64,000 bases of DNA from Brevibacterium sp. CBA3109 (GCF_040256645.1 NZ_CP158281.1:2790001-2854000); one strand, 5' to 3'. Shown: positions 1 to 7,002, counted from the first letter of the stretch. Numbers and translations are program-made. Notes: generated by a model not told the origin, from the sequence alone.

Positions 1-312
1 ACCGTTATCGCCGCCGATGGGACAGAGCTCGTGCGGTTCGATAGCCCGAAGGTCGAAGGCTCAGAGCACGCTATCTTCCTCTATGATGACGACGTCCTCA
101 CAGCTGAGGCAGCCAATGCGGATGGCACCCCTGTCGTCTCCGCACAAGGTTGTCCAAAGGCCTCCGCTATCAATTGGGGTTGGACGATCCTGTGGGACGG
201 CATGGTGTGCGTCCCATTCGGGCTCGCTACCGGAGGCGTCGGCGGATTCATGTGCGGAGCCGCCGGAAGTGGCGTCTCCTCCTTCGTCCCCTGGGACAAG
301 GTCTGTGACTAA
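1..312 (+). CDS. C-terminal part of a secreted-type cysteine-containing protein (5' end outside window)
   Basis: The frame is open from base 1, so the start lies upstream. The visible 103 residues end in a hydrophobic Gly/Ala-rich tail (about residues 58-95 of the fragment) with four Cys residues, the last two residues being Cys-Asp. I do not recognise a family. The layout of a polar middle part followed by a hydrophobic Gly-rich C-terminus resembles the complete signal-peptide protein at 4397-4975, and both sit beside very small membrane proteins. That points to a secreted peptide or bacteriocin-like product, but this is inference. The next gene begins 3 bases after the stop, so the two are probably co-transcribed. 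Confidence 0.55.
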   Translation, partial: TVIAADGTELVRFDSPKVEGSEHAIFLYDDDVLTAEAANADGTPVVSAQGCPKASAINWGWTILWDGMVCVPFGLATGGVGGFMCGAAGSGVSSFVPWDKVCD

Positions 313-315
313 GAG

Positions 316-552
316 ATGAGACACTTCATTCTCGTACTCGCTGCTGCGGCCACCACCTTTCTGATCGCGGCCGCAACAGCCGTACTCACGCACAAGCAGA
401 TCGACCTGTCACTCGTCCTGACCTGGATCCTGAACACGGCGCTCATAACTGGAATCGTCGAATACACGTGGCACACACGAGCGCGGTCCACCCGTGACAA
501 GGAAGACCACCGTAAGGAACGTCCAGCGAGCCCGCGCGCAGACTGGCAGTAA
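316..552 (+). CDS. small two-helix membrane protein
   Basis: This 78-residue protein has two clear hydrophobic segments (about residues 4-23 and 31-48) followed by a highly charged tail rich in Arg, Lys, Asp and Glu. It starts 3 bases after the stop of the secreted-type gene, which suggests one transcript. Small two-helix proteins directly behind a secreted peptide gene are often immunity or export partners in bacteriocin loci. That role is inferred from position only, and no family is recognised. Confidence 0.5.
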   Translation: MRHFILVLAAAATTFLIAAATAVLTHKQIDLSLVLTWILNTALITGIVEYTWHTRARSTRDKEDHRKERPASPRADWQ

Positions 553-634
553 TCGGAAGCAACGGAATCTGCAAGAGCAGTAAATCGCTTCGCATCACCG
601 GCACTCCCGGTGGTGACGCGGTCAAGGAGATGAA

Positions 635-877
635 GTGCGTATGACTCTCGACCGGGAGGAATCCCAGACGATGGGCGATCTCAAGAATCAGCGCCTCAAG
701 AAGTTTGGGCTCAAGGCGCTCGTGCTGATCCCCACCGCCTTGCTCGGATGGCTGCTCGGGATGAACAGTCCCATGGGCGCTGCCGTACCCGTCATCATCC
801 TCGTCGGCGGGGTCGTCATCCTCGTCATCGACGGCGTCTTGAGACACAGGACAGAGAAACGCACCGCGCACGGCTGA
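635..877 (+). CDS. small two-helix membrane protein
   Basis: An 80-residue protein read from GTG at 635, which has AAGGAG five bases upstream; ATG at 641 or 671 are alternatives. It has a basic N-terminus, then two hydrophobic segments (about residues 30-45 and 49-68), then a basic tail. It is the last gene of the rightward group and ends 30 bases before a strong bidirectional terminator. No family is recognised. By position it is a second candidate immunity-type protein for the secreted product encoded at the window start. Confidence 0.5.
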   Translation: MRMTLDREESQTMGDLKNQRLKKFGLKALVLIPTALLGWLLGMNSPMGAAVPVIILVGGVVILVIDGVLRHRTEKRTAHG

Positions 878-906
878 GCGTCCGTGAGTGCGTTTTCACA
901 ACGACA

Positions 907-957
907 TGACATAGCAACAGCCCGTCACTTTCGTGGTGACGGGCTGTTGCTATGTCA
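907..957. terminator. bidirectional hairpin terminator
   Basis: A perfect 22-bp inverted repeat (907-928 and 936-957) encloses the 7-base loop TTTCGTG. It lies between converging genes. The right arm contains the stop codon of the leftward gene ending at 955, so it very probably stops transcription from both sides. Confidence 0.85.
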
Positions 958-1299
958 ACTTCCCGTTCGTTTCTCTCTATGTTCTGCGCGGAGAGTATTG
1001 ACCCAGTAGGGGCCGATCGTGATGACAGTTGAGATCGTGTAAGCCTTCGCTTCGGCTGCATCGACGAGTTTGTCCACACGTTCTCGGTTGTCGTCGTTGA
1101 TGCTCATCTGGTCGTAGTAGAACCGTAGGCCCCCGAACTTTTCATTGACCTGATCGACTTTGTATCCCGGTTCGATGCTGCCGATCTTGTTATCGAGATC
1201 GAGAATGAGCTGGTACCAGCCTGCCTGGCACTCCGGGTAGGCCCTTCGGCGTTCATAGAATTGACCCATCTGGTCTTCATTCATCAGTCTTCCGATCAC
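955..1299 (-). CDS. conserved hypothetical protein with FGGLRFYY motif, cysteines of the family lost
   Basis: The 114-residue protein starts with GTG at 1299, overlapping the stop of the upstream gene (GTGA), so translation is coupled. It contains EKFGGLRFYY (about residues 53-62), a signature seen in phage and plasmid hypothetical proteins. In such proteins the C-terminus normally carries a CxxC...LCxxH zinc site. Here the equivalent stretch reads KAYTISTVI...NTLRAEHRE, so the metal ligands are absent except the His. A decayed homologous fragment at 5188-5313 keeps the cysteines. It is the last gene of a three-gene operon. Function is unknown. Confidence 0.65.
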   Translation of the reverse strand: MIGRLMNEDQMGQFYERRRAYPECQAGWYQLILDLDNKIGSIEPGYKVDQVNEKFGGLRFYYDQMSINDDNRERVDKLVDAAEAKAYTISTVITIGPYWVNTLRAEHREKRTGS

Positions 1300-1853
1300 T
1301 TGCTTCTACGAAACAGCCGGCGCAAGAACGAACCGCCGGCCGTTGGCTCTGACCGGACCGATTCGACCGCGGTCGAATCGGTCCGGTCAGGCCCGGTCAC
1401 GGTCATACCGTCGTGGTCATCCTGGTCACGAGACCCGGCTTCGAACATCCTCATAGCCGTACGGAGGTCATCGAGGTTGTTCTGCAGGGTGCTCACTTGG
1501 GTACGCAGATGCTCAACCTCACGTTGCTCAGTGAGCAACTTCTGCTCAAGGTCGTGAAGGGTTTTCACCTGGGGTGATGGGTTTTGACCATGGTCATGAC
1601 TATGGTCAAAATTGTTGTGAGTAAGGTCGGTGACTACCCTCTGACTATGGTCAGGAGGGGAGGGCTGACCAGGGTTGAGGCCAGCTGCGATCAAGTCCGT
1701 GACCGGAATCGTCCAGGCACCACGGGCACCCTGGGCGGCATTCGGTAATGAACCGTTCTTGATGCGGCGGCGGATCGTGGCCACTGACACCCCACACTCC
1801 CGTGCGGCCTGCTGGATGCTCCAGGACGGCCGTGGCGAGCTTGTCGTGGTCAT
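1296..1853 (-). CDS. HTH DNA-binding protein with coiled-coil tail
   Basis: The 185-residue protein has a MerR/excisionase-type helix-turn-helix at its N-terminus (about residues 13-37, core AARECGVSVATIRRRIKNG). A polar His/Asp-rich linker (about 58-95) follows, then a predicted coiled coil with heptad Leu (about 98-136), and a basic end (RRLFRRSK). This architecture resembles plasmid or phage regulators of the KfrA/excisionase sort; the exact family is not claimed. The start ATG overlaps the upstream stop (ATGA), and its own stop overlaps the next start (GTGA). The linker-coding DNA holds repeats that look like operators, and the 3' end holds a 42-bp palindrome, so self-binding is possible. 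Confidence 0.7.
   Translation of the reverse strand: MTTTSSPRPSWSIQQAARECGVSVATIRRRIKNGSLPNAAQGARGAWTIPVTDLIAAGLNPGQPSPPDHSQRVVTDLTHNNFDHSHDHGQNPSPQVKTLHDLEQKLLTEQREVEHLRTQVSTLQNNLDDLRTAMRMFEAGSRDQDDHDGMTVTGPDRTDSTAVESVRSEPTAGGSFLRRLFRRSK
1349..1390. repeat. perfect 42-bp palindrome inside coding DNA
   Basis: The bases 1349-1369 and 1370-1390 are exact reverse complements with no loop, centred on CCGCGG. The half-site reads CTGACCGGACCGATTCGACC plus one G. It lies in the 3' part of the HTH/coiled-coil gene. A loopless palindrome of this length is more like a dimer-binding site than a terminator. Confidence 0.8.
1585..1653. repeat. three copies of TGACYATGGTCA
   Basis: TGACCATGGTCA (1585-1596) and TGACTATGGTCA (1597-1608) abut, and a third copy, TGACTATGGTCA, lies at 1642-1653. 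All are near-perfect 12-bp palindromes inside the linker-coding part of the HTH gene. They may be binding sites of the protein they encode, or simply repetitive His/Asp codons. Confidence 0.55.
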
Positions 1854-2101
1854 TGGTCGCGTGCTTCGAGTTCGTCGCGGTGACGGCGCTGGAACGGGGA
1901 GAGCAGTTCAGACGGCATCCGCAACACCTTCATATCCTCAAGCTCCTGGATGTCTTCGGGTGTGACGTGGATGTTCATGTGCCCTCGACCAGCGGTGAGG
2001 GCGAGCTTTTCCGAGGTGACGGGTGACCCGGTTTCACCACAGGCAGGGCATTCCCACCGGAGGGTGGGGCCATTGTCGAGGGGGAGGACGAGAACGTCCA
2101 T
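1850..2101 (-). CDS. small zinc-ribbon protein
   Basis: An 83-residue protein with a CPAC motif (about residues 18-21: WECPACGETG) in its N-terminal third and a charged C-terminal helix (RRHRDELEARDQ). Only one CxxC pair is visible, so a full zinc ribbon would need a second pair or dimerisation. Its stop overlaps the ATG of the HTH gene (ATGA). It is the first gene of a three-gene operon whose promoter region is only about 100 bp long before an IS element begins. Function is unknown; a DNA-binding accessory role is plausible from context. Confidence 0.6.
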   Translation of the reverse strand: MDVLVLPLDNGPTLRWECPACGETGSPVTSEKLALTAGRGHMNIHVTPEDIQELEDMKVLRMPSELLSPFQRRHRDELEARDQ

Positions 2102-2241
2102 GAGCTGCCCGTCCCCCTACGTGTCAGGCTGGAGCAGGACCACGGTGACAGAGCAAATCAGTCCGACCACGTAGGGCGAGAACCAGGAAGCCAATCAATA
2201 TGTCGAGTCTCGTTGTGGCCGAAGTAGGCCAAAATGGGTCC

Positions 2242-2634
2242 ATGAGTAGTTCCGGACCGCGTGCCGGTGGACCGTCCCGTCGAAGGTCGTTCACTCCCGC
2301 GCAGAAGCTTGAGTTGTTGACCCAGTACGAGGACGCCTGCACCGGCAAGGAGGGCGGTGCTTTTCTGCGGGAACAGGGTTTGTATTCCTCGCAGATCGCT
2401 GAATGGCGAAAGCTTCGTGATGCCGGTGCTCTCACCGGAAAGAAGCCCGGGGAAACCATTGGCAAGCTCTCTGCAGAACAGGTCGAGATCGCGCGTTTGC
2501 GCCGCCAGCTGGAGGTGAGTGAGGGCCGGTTGGAACGAACCGAGGCTGCCTTGGGAATCATGGAAAAACTCTCGGCGTTCTTCGAGAACGCCATCAAGGA
2601 ATCACCGGACGAGCCGAAGTCCAGAAAGAAATGA
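2242..2634 (+). CDS. IS3-family transposase OrfA
   Basis: A 130-residue protein with an N-terminal helix-turn-helix of the transposase_8 type (FTPAQKLELLTQYEDA... to the EWRKLRDAG segment, about residues 15-63). A leucine-rich coiled coil follows (about 80-115), used for OrfAB assembly. The ATG at 2242 was chosen because the more upstream residues are not family-like. Its stop TGA overlaps the OrfB start (ATGA). OrfB could therefore be made by re-initiation rather than only by the -1 frameshift common in this family. Confidence 0.8.
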   Translation: MSSSGPRAGGPSRRRSFTPAQKLELLTQYEDACTGKEGGAFLREQGLYSSQIAEWRKLRDAGALTGKKPGETIGKLSAEQVEIARLRRQLEVSEGRLERTEAALGIMEKLSAFFENAIKESPDEPKSRKK

Positions 2635-3626
2635 CCAGCGCCTACCGGCATTTGGTGGAGGCGGCTGTTCCGACGCGGCAGGCCGCGGCCCTGCTCGGCC
2701 TCTCACGCACCACGATCTACCGTCAACCTGCCGCCCCGGTGGACCACGAGCCGGTGGTGCCGCCAAACAAGCTGTGTGCCGCGGAGCGGGCCGAGATCCT
2801 GGCGGCACTGAACTCCCCGGAGTTCGTGGACCTGGCGCCCCTGCAGGTCTACGCGAAGCTACTCGATGAGGGCATCTACCTGGGCTCGGTCTCCACGTTC
2901 TACCGGGTCCTGCAGGAGAACGAGCAGGTCAAGGAGCGCCGCCGGCTGGCCAAGCACCCGGCCCGGGCCATCCCGGAGCTGGTCGCTACCGCACCTGGTC
3001 AGGTGCTCAGCTGGGATATTACGAAGCTGGCTGGCCCGGTGAAGGGCAAGTACTTCGATTGTTACCTGATGGTGGACATCCATTCGAGGTTCATCGTCGG
3101 CGCGCACGTGCACGCCACCGAATCAGGGGTCCTGGCGATGGAGATGATGAAGGAGATCTTCGGCATCCACGGCATCCCCGAAATCGTCCACGCCGACCGC
3201 GGGACCTCGATGACGTCGAAGACCGTTGCCGGACTGCTCTCGGATCTGGAGGTCACCCGATCCCATTCCAGGCCCCGGGTGAGCAACGACAACCCGTACA
3301 GCGAAAGTCTCTTCAAAACCATGAAGTACGGGCCAACCTTCCCCGATCGCTTCGCGTCCCTGAGCGACGCGCGGGCCTTCATCAGTGAATTCGTGGATTG
3401 GTACAAGCACGCTCATCAGCATTCTGGCATCGGGTTCCATACTCCAGCCAACGTCCACTATGGCTTCGCCGATAGCGTCGCCGTGAAACGCTCACAGACC
3501 TTGGCTGCCGCGCGGGCCAAACACCCCCAAAGGTTCAGCAAGGCCACCGATCCCAAGATCCTGGCCCTACCCGGACCGGCATGGATCAACCAACCAAAGG
3601 AGGGCACCGAAACAGAGGCAGCCTAA
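2631..3626 (+). CDS. IS3-family transposase OrfB (DDE integrase core)
   Basis: A 331-residue protein with an N-terminal HTH_21-like part followed by the rve integrase core. The catalytic triad is visible: Asp in SWDITKL (about residue 129), Asp in VHADRGTS (about 187) and Glu in NPYSESLFKTMKY (about 224). Length and domain order match full OrfB proteins, so the element looks intact. The start overlaps the OrfA stop as ATGA. The C-terminal residues after about 300 are low in conservation and end in an acidic tail. Confidence 0.85.
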   Translation: MTSAYRHLVEAAVPTRQAAALLGLSRTTIYRQPAAPVDHEPVVPPNKLCAAERAEILAALNSPEFVDLAPLQVYAKLLDEGIYLGSVSTFYRVLQENEQVKERRRLAKHPARAIPELVATAPGQVLSWDITKLAGPVKGKYFDCYLMVDIHSRFIVGAHVHATESGVLAMEMMKEIFGIHGIPEIVHADRGTSMTSKTVAGLLSDLEVTRSHSRPRVSNDNPYSESLFKTMKYGPTFPDRFASLSDARAFISEFVDWYKHAHQHSGIGFHTPANVHYGFADSVAVKRSQTLAAARAKHPQRFSKATDPKILALPGPAWINQPKEGTETEAA

Positions 3627-3754
3627 CCACTGCCTCACTCACCCTGGTACCGCTTGACTTGAAAAATTCCGAAGGCCTCGTTGAACGTTGGGACTGATGC
3701 AGCGTTTGGTGACACTGCCACCGGCACCTGCCAGTCCCCTCCTTGTTCGGACGG

Positions 3755-3985
3755 CTAACGCTTCTTTTGAGCTCGCTCAGCACCAAACAGCACGGCTGCT
3801 GCCGCCATCGGGACAACGATGAACATCGCCCAATTGTCGACCATTGTCTGTCCAACGTCGCCTTTTACGGCACCGACTATCGGTATGACTACAAACGGCA
3901 CAACCGATATCGAAATCCAGACGAGCAAATAGTCCAGTTTTGATTCAGGCTTCTCTGTGAAGAAGCGTTGGAAAGCTCCAGGCAT
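3755..3985 (-). CDS. small two-helix membrane protein
   Basis: A 76-residue protein with two hydrophobic segments (about residues 19-39 and 52-69), a short N-terminal cytosolic part and a basic C-terminus (ERAQKKR). It lies downstream of a cytosolic 93-residue protein and a secreted protein on the same strand. The set mirrors the rightward set at 1-877, where a secreted protein is also followed by two-helix proteins. Immunity or export is a positional guess, and no family is recognised. Confidence 0.5.
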   Translation of the reverse strand: MPGAFQRFFTEKPESKLDYLLVWISISVVPFVVIPIVGAVKGDVGQTMVDNWAMFIVVPMAAAAVLFGAERAQKKR

Positions 3986-4108
3986 GATCTTTCCTTCAGC
4001 AGTACCGACTCGGTGACATGCTCATGCGGTGTGAAGCGGACTGTCGACAAGTTCGAGTTCCCCCGGCGTGTACTCAGGGACTGCTCGACAGCTCGCAAGT
4101 GAAGATAT

Positions 4109-4390
4109 TCAAATATATTCTAGTTTCTTCAATATTTTCGCTCGGGATCTATGTAGCTTCCACCAGCTGTAAGTTCCCGTGGCCGTGACCTTCCCCAGTT
4201 CTTCGAGGCCAGGTATATCTCGATCCTTCAGGGTCCTGTCGATTTCCTCTTTATCCTTTCCCTTCATCGATTCAACTAAAGAGTTAGCTTCTTCGACTCG
4301 TGTGTTCGAAAAAGGATGGGAAGACAGTTCTTCGTCTATATCTTTCAGTTGATTCTCCAAATCAGACTGAGAAGGATTTTTGAACATCAA
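4109..4390 (-). CDS. small charged cytosolic protein of unknown function
   Basis: A 93-residue, Lys/Glu-rich, mostly helical protein without signal peptide or membrane segment. It starts 6 bases after the stop of the secreted-protein gene, so the two are almost certainly co-transcribed. The base composition is clearly more AT-rich than in the flanking core genes, which suggests transfer. It could be a cytosolic immunity protein or chaperone for the secreted product. No family is recognised. Confidence 0.5.
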   Translation of the reverse strand: MMFKNPSQSDLENQLKDIDEELSSHPFSNTRVEEANSLVESMKGKDKEEIDRTLKDRDIPGLEELGKVTATGTYSWWKLHRSRAKILKKLEYI

Positions 4391-4396
4391 CGTATC

Positions 4397-4975
4397 CTAC
4401 TTTCCGAAGACACACGCAGCGGCAGCTCGACCAAACGCACCGGCAATCGAAGCCCAGGTGCCCATCGACGCGATTCGGGCGATATCCGGTGTGCTCAGAC
4501 CCAATCCAACCAAACATTTGACGATGAAATACGGCAGTGCGTGTGTTTCCACGGAGACCGGATAGTCGACTTCCCCCGCTTCTTCCTCACTGATAGTTTG
4601 CGCCAGTGTTCCATCGTGTATCTGGAACTCAGTTTGCACCTTTTCCCCGCTCGCATCTGTCGCCCTGGCTACTGAGACTGCGAACTTGGTCTCTCCAGAT
4701 TCGTCGACAATCGTGTCTCCCTTACCCGAGTCCACGAGTCTATCTCCGGCCTCTAAAGCGAGAGTATACGAAGCGGAATCGTTCTGTCCCTCTCCGCTGA
4801 TGACGCCCGCGAGTTCGACACGGGATTGGCTGGTTGCGAACTGTTGGGAAGCCACTGTGCTCGTTACTTCGCTGCCTGTCGCGATCCCTGGATTCAATGT
4901 CACCAGCAAGGTTGCTGATATCGCAGCAACCCCCGCGGTGGCCGTCCTTTTCATGCTTGGTCGTATAGCCAACAT
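4397..4975 (-). CDS. secreted protein with hydrophobic C-terminal domain, bacteriocin-like
   Basis: A 192-residue protein. The ATG at 4975 is chosen because GAGGAG lies six bases upstream of it. A typical Sec signal peptide follows (basic RPSMKR, hydrophobic core to about residue 30, small residues near 31-35). The mature part has an acidic beta-rich section (about 40-145) and then a hydrophobic C-terminal segment (about 146-192) with two Cys and the end ACVFGK. I recognise no named family. The general plan and its small neighbours resemble the partial gene at 1-312. A secreted antagonistic peptide or surface protein are both possible. Confidence 0.65.
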   Translation of the reverse strand: MLAIRPSMKRTATAGVAAISATLLVTLNPGIATGSEVTSTVASQQFATSQSRVELAGVISGEGQNDSASYTLALEAGDRLVDSGKGDTIVDESGETKFAVSVARATDASGEKVQTEFQIHDGTLAQTISEEEAGEVDYPVSVETHALPYFIVKCLVGLGLSTPDIARIASMGTWASIAGAFGRAAAACVFGK

Positions 4976-5187
4976 GATTGTCTCCTCTAGCTGAAAAATC
5001 TGCATAAACTATGTAATGTACATCACGCTACCAGGCTTGCTGTACAAGGAAAACAGGCGGTTATAAACAATTACAGCAAATGCATATATTAGCTACGATG
5101 CGATCAAGTTCCAGGTCAGGCTTTTCGGGAACGTGAGATAGGACGTTCTTCTTCACTGGTAATTACGGTGGGTTGAATCAGCTGACA

Positions 5188-5313
5188 TTATCTGTGGACC
5201 GCGCAGAGTGTCTTCACCGAGTATCTGTCCCCTGCGGTAGTGACGGTCGAGTTGGAGACGCCACACACCTCGCAGGTCGTGTAGGCCTTCACTTCGGTGA
5301 GCCAGCTCGGGTG
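5188..5313 (-). pseudogene. C-terminal remnant of an FGGLRFYY-family protein with intact zinc motif
   Basis: The minus strand reads 41 residues to a stop, bounded upstream by an in-frame TGA. It contains EVKAYTTCEVCGVSNS and then VKTLCAVHR before the stop. This aligns with the C-terminus of the protein at 955-1299 (EAKAYTISTV...VNTLRAEHRE) but keeps the CxxC and LCxxH residues. The N-terminal two thirds, with the FGGLRFYY part, are missing. It is the same orientation and order as the intact operon, lying just downstream of repeat-bearing DNA. Confidence 0.55.
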
Positions 5314-5359
5314 TCACCCGAACCTGCATCAGTCCCGTCGTTGAAATGGCCCTCGGGAG

Positions 5360-5420
5360 TGTCCGATAAGTCAGTCAGAACATTGTCCGACAAGCCCCGA
5401 GACAACCTGTCAGATAAGTC
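5360..5420. repeat. three direct repeats with exact 24-bp period
   Basis: TGTCCGATAAGTC (5360), TGTCCGACAAGCC (5384) and TGTCAGATAAGTC (5408) are spaced 24 bp start to start. In the minus frame they encode an eight-residue pattern containing LSD. They look like iterons or operator repeats, or the linker codons of a decayed HTH-type gene like the one at 1296-1853. Confidence 0.6.
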
Positions 5421-5444
5421 GCTAGACATCACAATGTGGGCCCT

Positions 5445-5465
5445 GAAACTTCGATCGATCCCCAA
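5445..5465 (+). repeat. left copy of a direct repeat flanking the DUF559 gene
   Basis: A 21-bp sequence, core ACTTCGATCGATCCCCAA, matches the sequence at 6937-6957 at 19 of 21 positions in the same orientation. The two copies bracket a segment of about 1.5 kb with a single gene. Confidence 0.55.
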
Positions 5466-5570
5466 CGCATCGTGACTCAACATGCAGCGCGTGCTGGCCC
5501 CTCCACCCTGGCTTCTCCACGCCGATCCGGTGCAGCTGCTGATTTCTGCCCACCGCGGGCTGAGCATGCT

Positions 5571-6632
5571 TCACAGCACCAGCTTCTTCCGGCACCGCGC
5601 CTTGAGTTCAGGCGCCTGGTCGAACAGCTTCCGGGAGAACGTCGCCACATTCATGACTTCCTTGAACTTGAACCGGATCACCTTGTATCCCATCGACAGC
5701 AGCCGATTGTGCTGCCAGCTCTCCTTGTTCATGACGGTGATTCCTCCATCCACATACTTCTGAGTTCCGTCGACGTACAGGGCAACACCACCGTCTTCGA
5801 AAAGAAAATCCAGCCGCGTCAAGGTCCGATGGCCCTCTTTGACGTCGACCTGCTGAACGAAATCGTGCAGACCCAGCAGGTGCAGATTAAAGGACGCTCG
5901 GCTCACGGCATAGCTTTCCGAGAGTGGAGTGATCAGTGCAGCAAGTGTCCGCGCGCTCTTCTTTCCCCGGGGCATTCGGGCTATCGGCGGGCCGAAGAGC
6001 CCGTCGACCGCATCGGGTACCAGCGACATGACCTGGGGCGGATAGCCGGTTTTGAAGATTGCCTCTTCATCCGTGCCGAGCAACGACCAACGCAGCACTT
6101 GCTCGATCGCGGCGAATGCGGCTGCCGGACCCAGCGCTGTCTTCAGTGCCAGCGCGGTCTTCGCGGGCGTAGTGACCCTGATTCCGGCGACTTCGCTGAC
6201 ATCCTCGGTGCGCACCGATATGCGCCGCCTGATCAGCGAAGCGGTGCGGCAGCTGGACACAGGATGGGCGACGTTGACCGGCTGAGTCGGCACGTCGAAG
6301 GTCCCCAATTTGTGAAGCTTCGCCGCCGATACTCCCCACACCACGTCATCAGGCCGATAGTGGGGATAGTGGAGAATCCGAAGCCGATCGAGATGTTCGC
6401 GGTACTTCCTCTGTTGGGAGCGCTCTCTGTGACGTCCGGCCTCGTGGTAATCCATCCACGCCTTGTCGAGCGCAAATCTGGTGAATCGCCGGTGCGATGA
6501 GACCCGGCACCTGCGTATGACCGAATAGACACCGCGATCAAGCTTCAACAGGCAGCAGCCCAATGCACTTCTGATTTCCGGGGTGGCCGCACCGGCTGCC
6601 CTGAGGTCCTGGAAGTAGACGATGTTGTACAT
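5571..6632 (-). CDS. AbiEi-like N-terminus with DUF559/Vsr-like endonuclease-fold C-terminus
   Basis: From the ATG at 6632 the protein has 353 residues; the frame stays open further upstream, but those residues are not family-like. The N-terminus (FQDLRAAGAATPEIRSAL...LDRGVYSV) fits the winged-helix AbiEi antitoxin N-terminal type. The C-terminus (about residues 272-325) shows the DUF559 pattern: RLDFLF, then YVDGTQKY, then HNRLLSMGYKVIRF, as in Vsr-like PD-(D/E)XK folds. Many actinobacteria carry several such orphan genes with no proven role; no AbiEii-type partner is adjacent here. Direct repeats flank the gene, which suggests mobility. Confidence 0.7.
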   Translation of the reverse strand: MYNIVYFQDLRAAGAATPEIRSALGCCLLKLDRGVYSVIRRCRVSSHRRFTRFALDKAWMDYHEAGRHRERSQQRKYREHLDRLRILHYPHYRPDDVVWGVSAAKLHKLGTFDVPTQPVNVAHPVSSCRTASLIRRRISVRTEDVSEVAGIRVTTPAKTALALKTALGPAAAFAAIEQVLRWSLLGTDEEAIFKTGYPPQVMSLVPDAVDGLFGPPIARMPRGKKSARTLAALITPLSESYAVSRASFNLHLLGLHDFVQQVDVKEGHRTLTRLDFLFEDGGVALYVDGTQKYVDGGITVMNKESWQHNRLLSMGYKVIRFKFKEVMNVATFSRKLFDQAPELKARCRKKLVL

Positions 6633-7002
6633 GCCCACACGGTGAAGGGCCAAGAGCACTGGTGGCCAGCGAGCAAGAGGCACTTGTGGATCACGCGGGT
6701 CTGTCCCCAATCGCATTACGCGTGAGTCTGCGCAGAACCCACAGCAGACCGTGACCAAGTGGGCCTCGGCTTCAGACAAGTGAACCAGGCTCGCTCTGTG
6801 CAGCACCGGTGTTTCTCTGTGCTGGTCTCGCGCGGCCCCGGCACGCAGCGTCGAGTGGACTGCACCGAAGTGCATAGGCACACAGGGAGAAAAGGACCGA
6901 TCGAAGTTTCAGAGCCCCGCTTCAAAGGGGAGCCTTGAGACTTCGATCGGTCCCCAAACTGTCCACACCCTCATACGCTCAACTCGGCGATGGGCTGAGT
7001 TC
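6633..7002. other. gap upstream of the DUF559 gene
   Basis: Besides the long hairpin at 6894-6953 no gene is seen. The open frame that continues upstream from 6632 to 6881 has no convincing coding character or ribosome-binding site. Confidence 0.5.
6894..6953. terminator. long imperfect hairpin downstream of rsmI
   Basis: Arms 6894-6912 and 6935-6953 pair at 18 of 19 positions, with a small inner CCCC/GGGG hairpin in the loop. It lies 50 bp after the rsmI stop and could end that operon. Its right arm is the second copy of the direct repeat at 5445-5465, and its left arm is an inverted copy of it. Confidence 0.55.

Larger units (their letters stand above)
2201..3664 (+). mobile_element. IS3-family insertion sequence (first copy)
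   Basis: The element carries an orfA/orfB transposase pair. The ends are tentative: TGTCGAGTC at 2201 and the reverse complement of TTTCAAGTC at about 3664 match weakly as terminal inverted repeats. No target duplication could be made certain. It sits just upstream of the zinc-ribbon operon and may have separated that operon from its original promoter. Confidence 0.65.
4976..5570. other. AT-rich gap with gene remnants
   Basis: No intact gene is seen here. The part 4990-5110 is AT-rich and probably holds the promoter of the leftward secreted-protein operon. The rest contains a pseudogene fragment (5188-5313), three 24-bp-spaced repeats (5360-5420) and one arm of a dispersed repeat (5445-5465). 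Confidence 0.6.

Noticed and set aside
907..957. Part of a CRISPR or repeat array
   Set aside because: There is only one inverted repeat and no spacers; its position between converging genes identifies it as a terminator.
3664..3754. Possible terminator between the first IS and the two-helix gene
   Set aside because: ACTGCCA and TGCCAGT pair imperfectly and no T-run is present.
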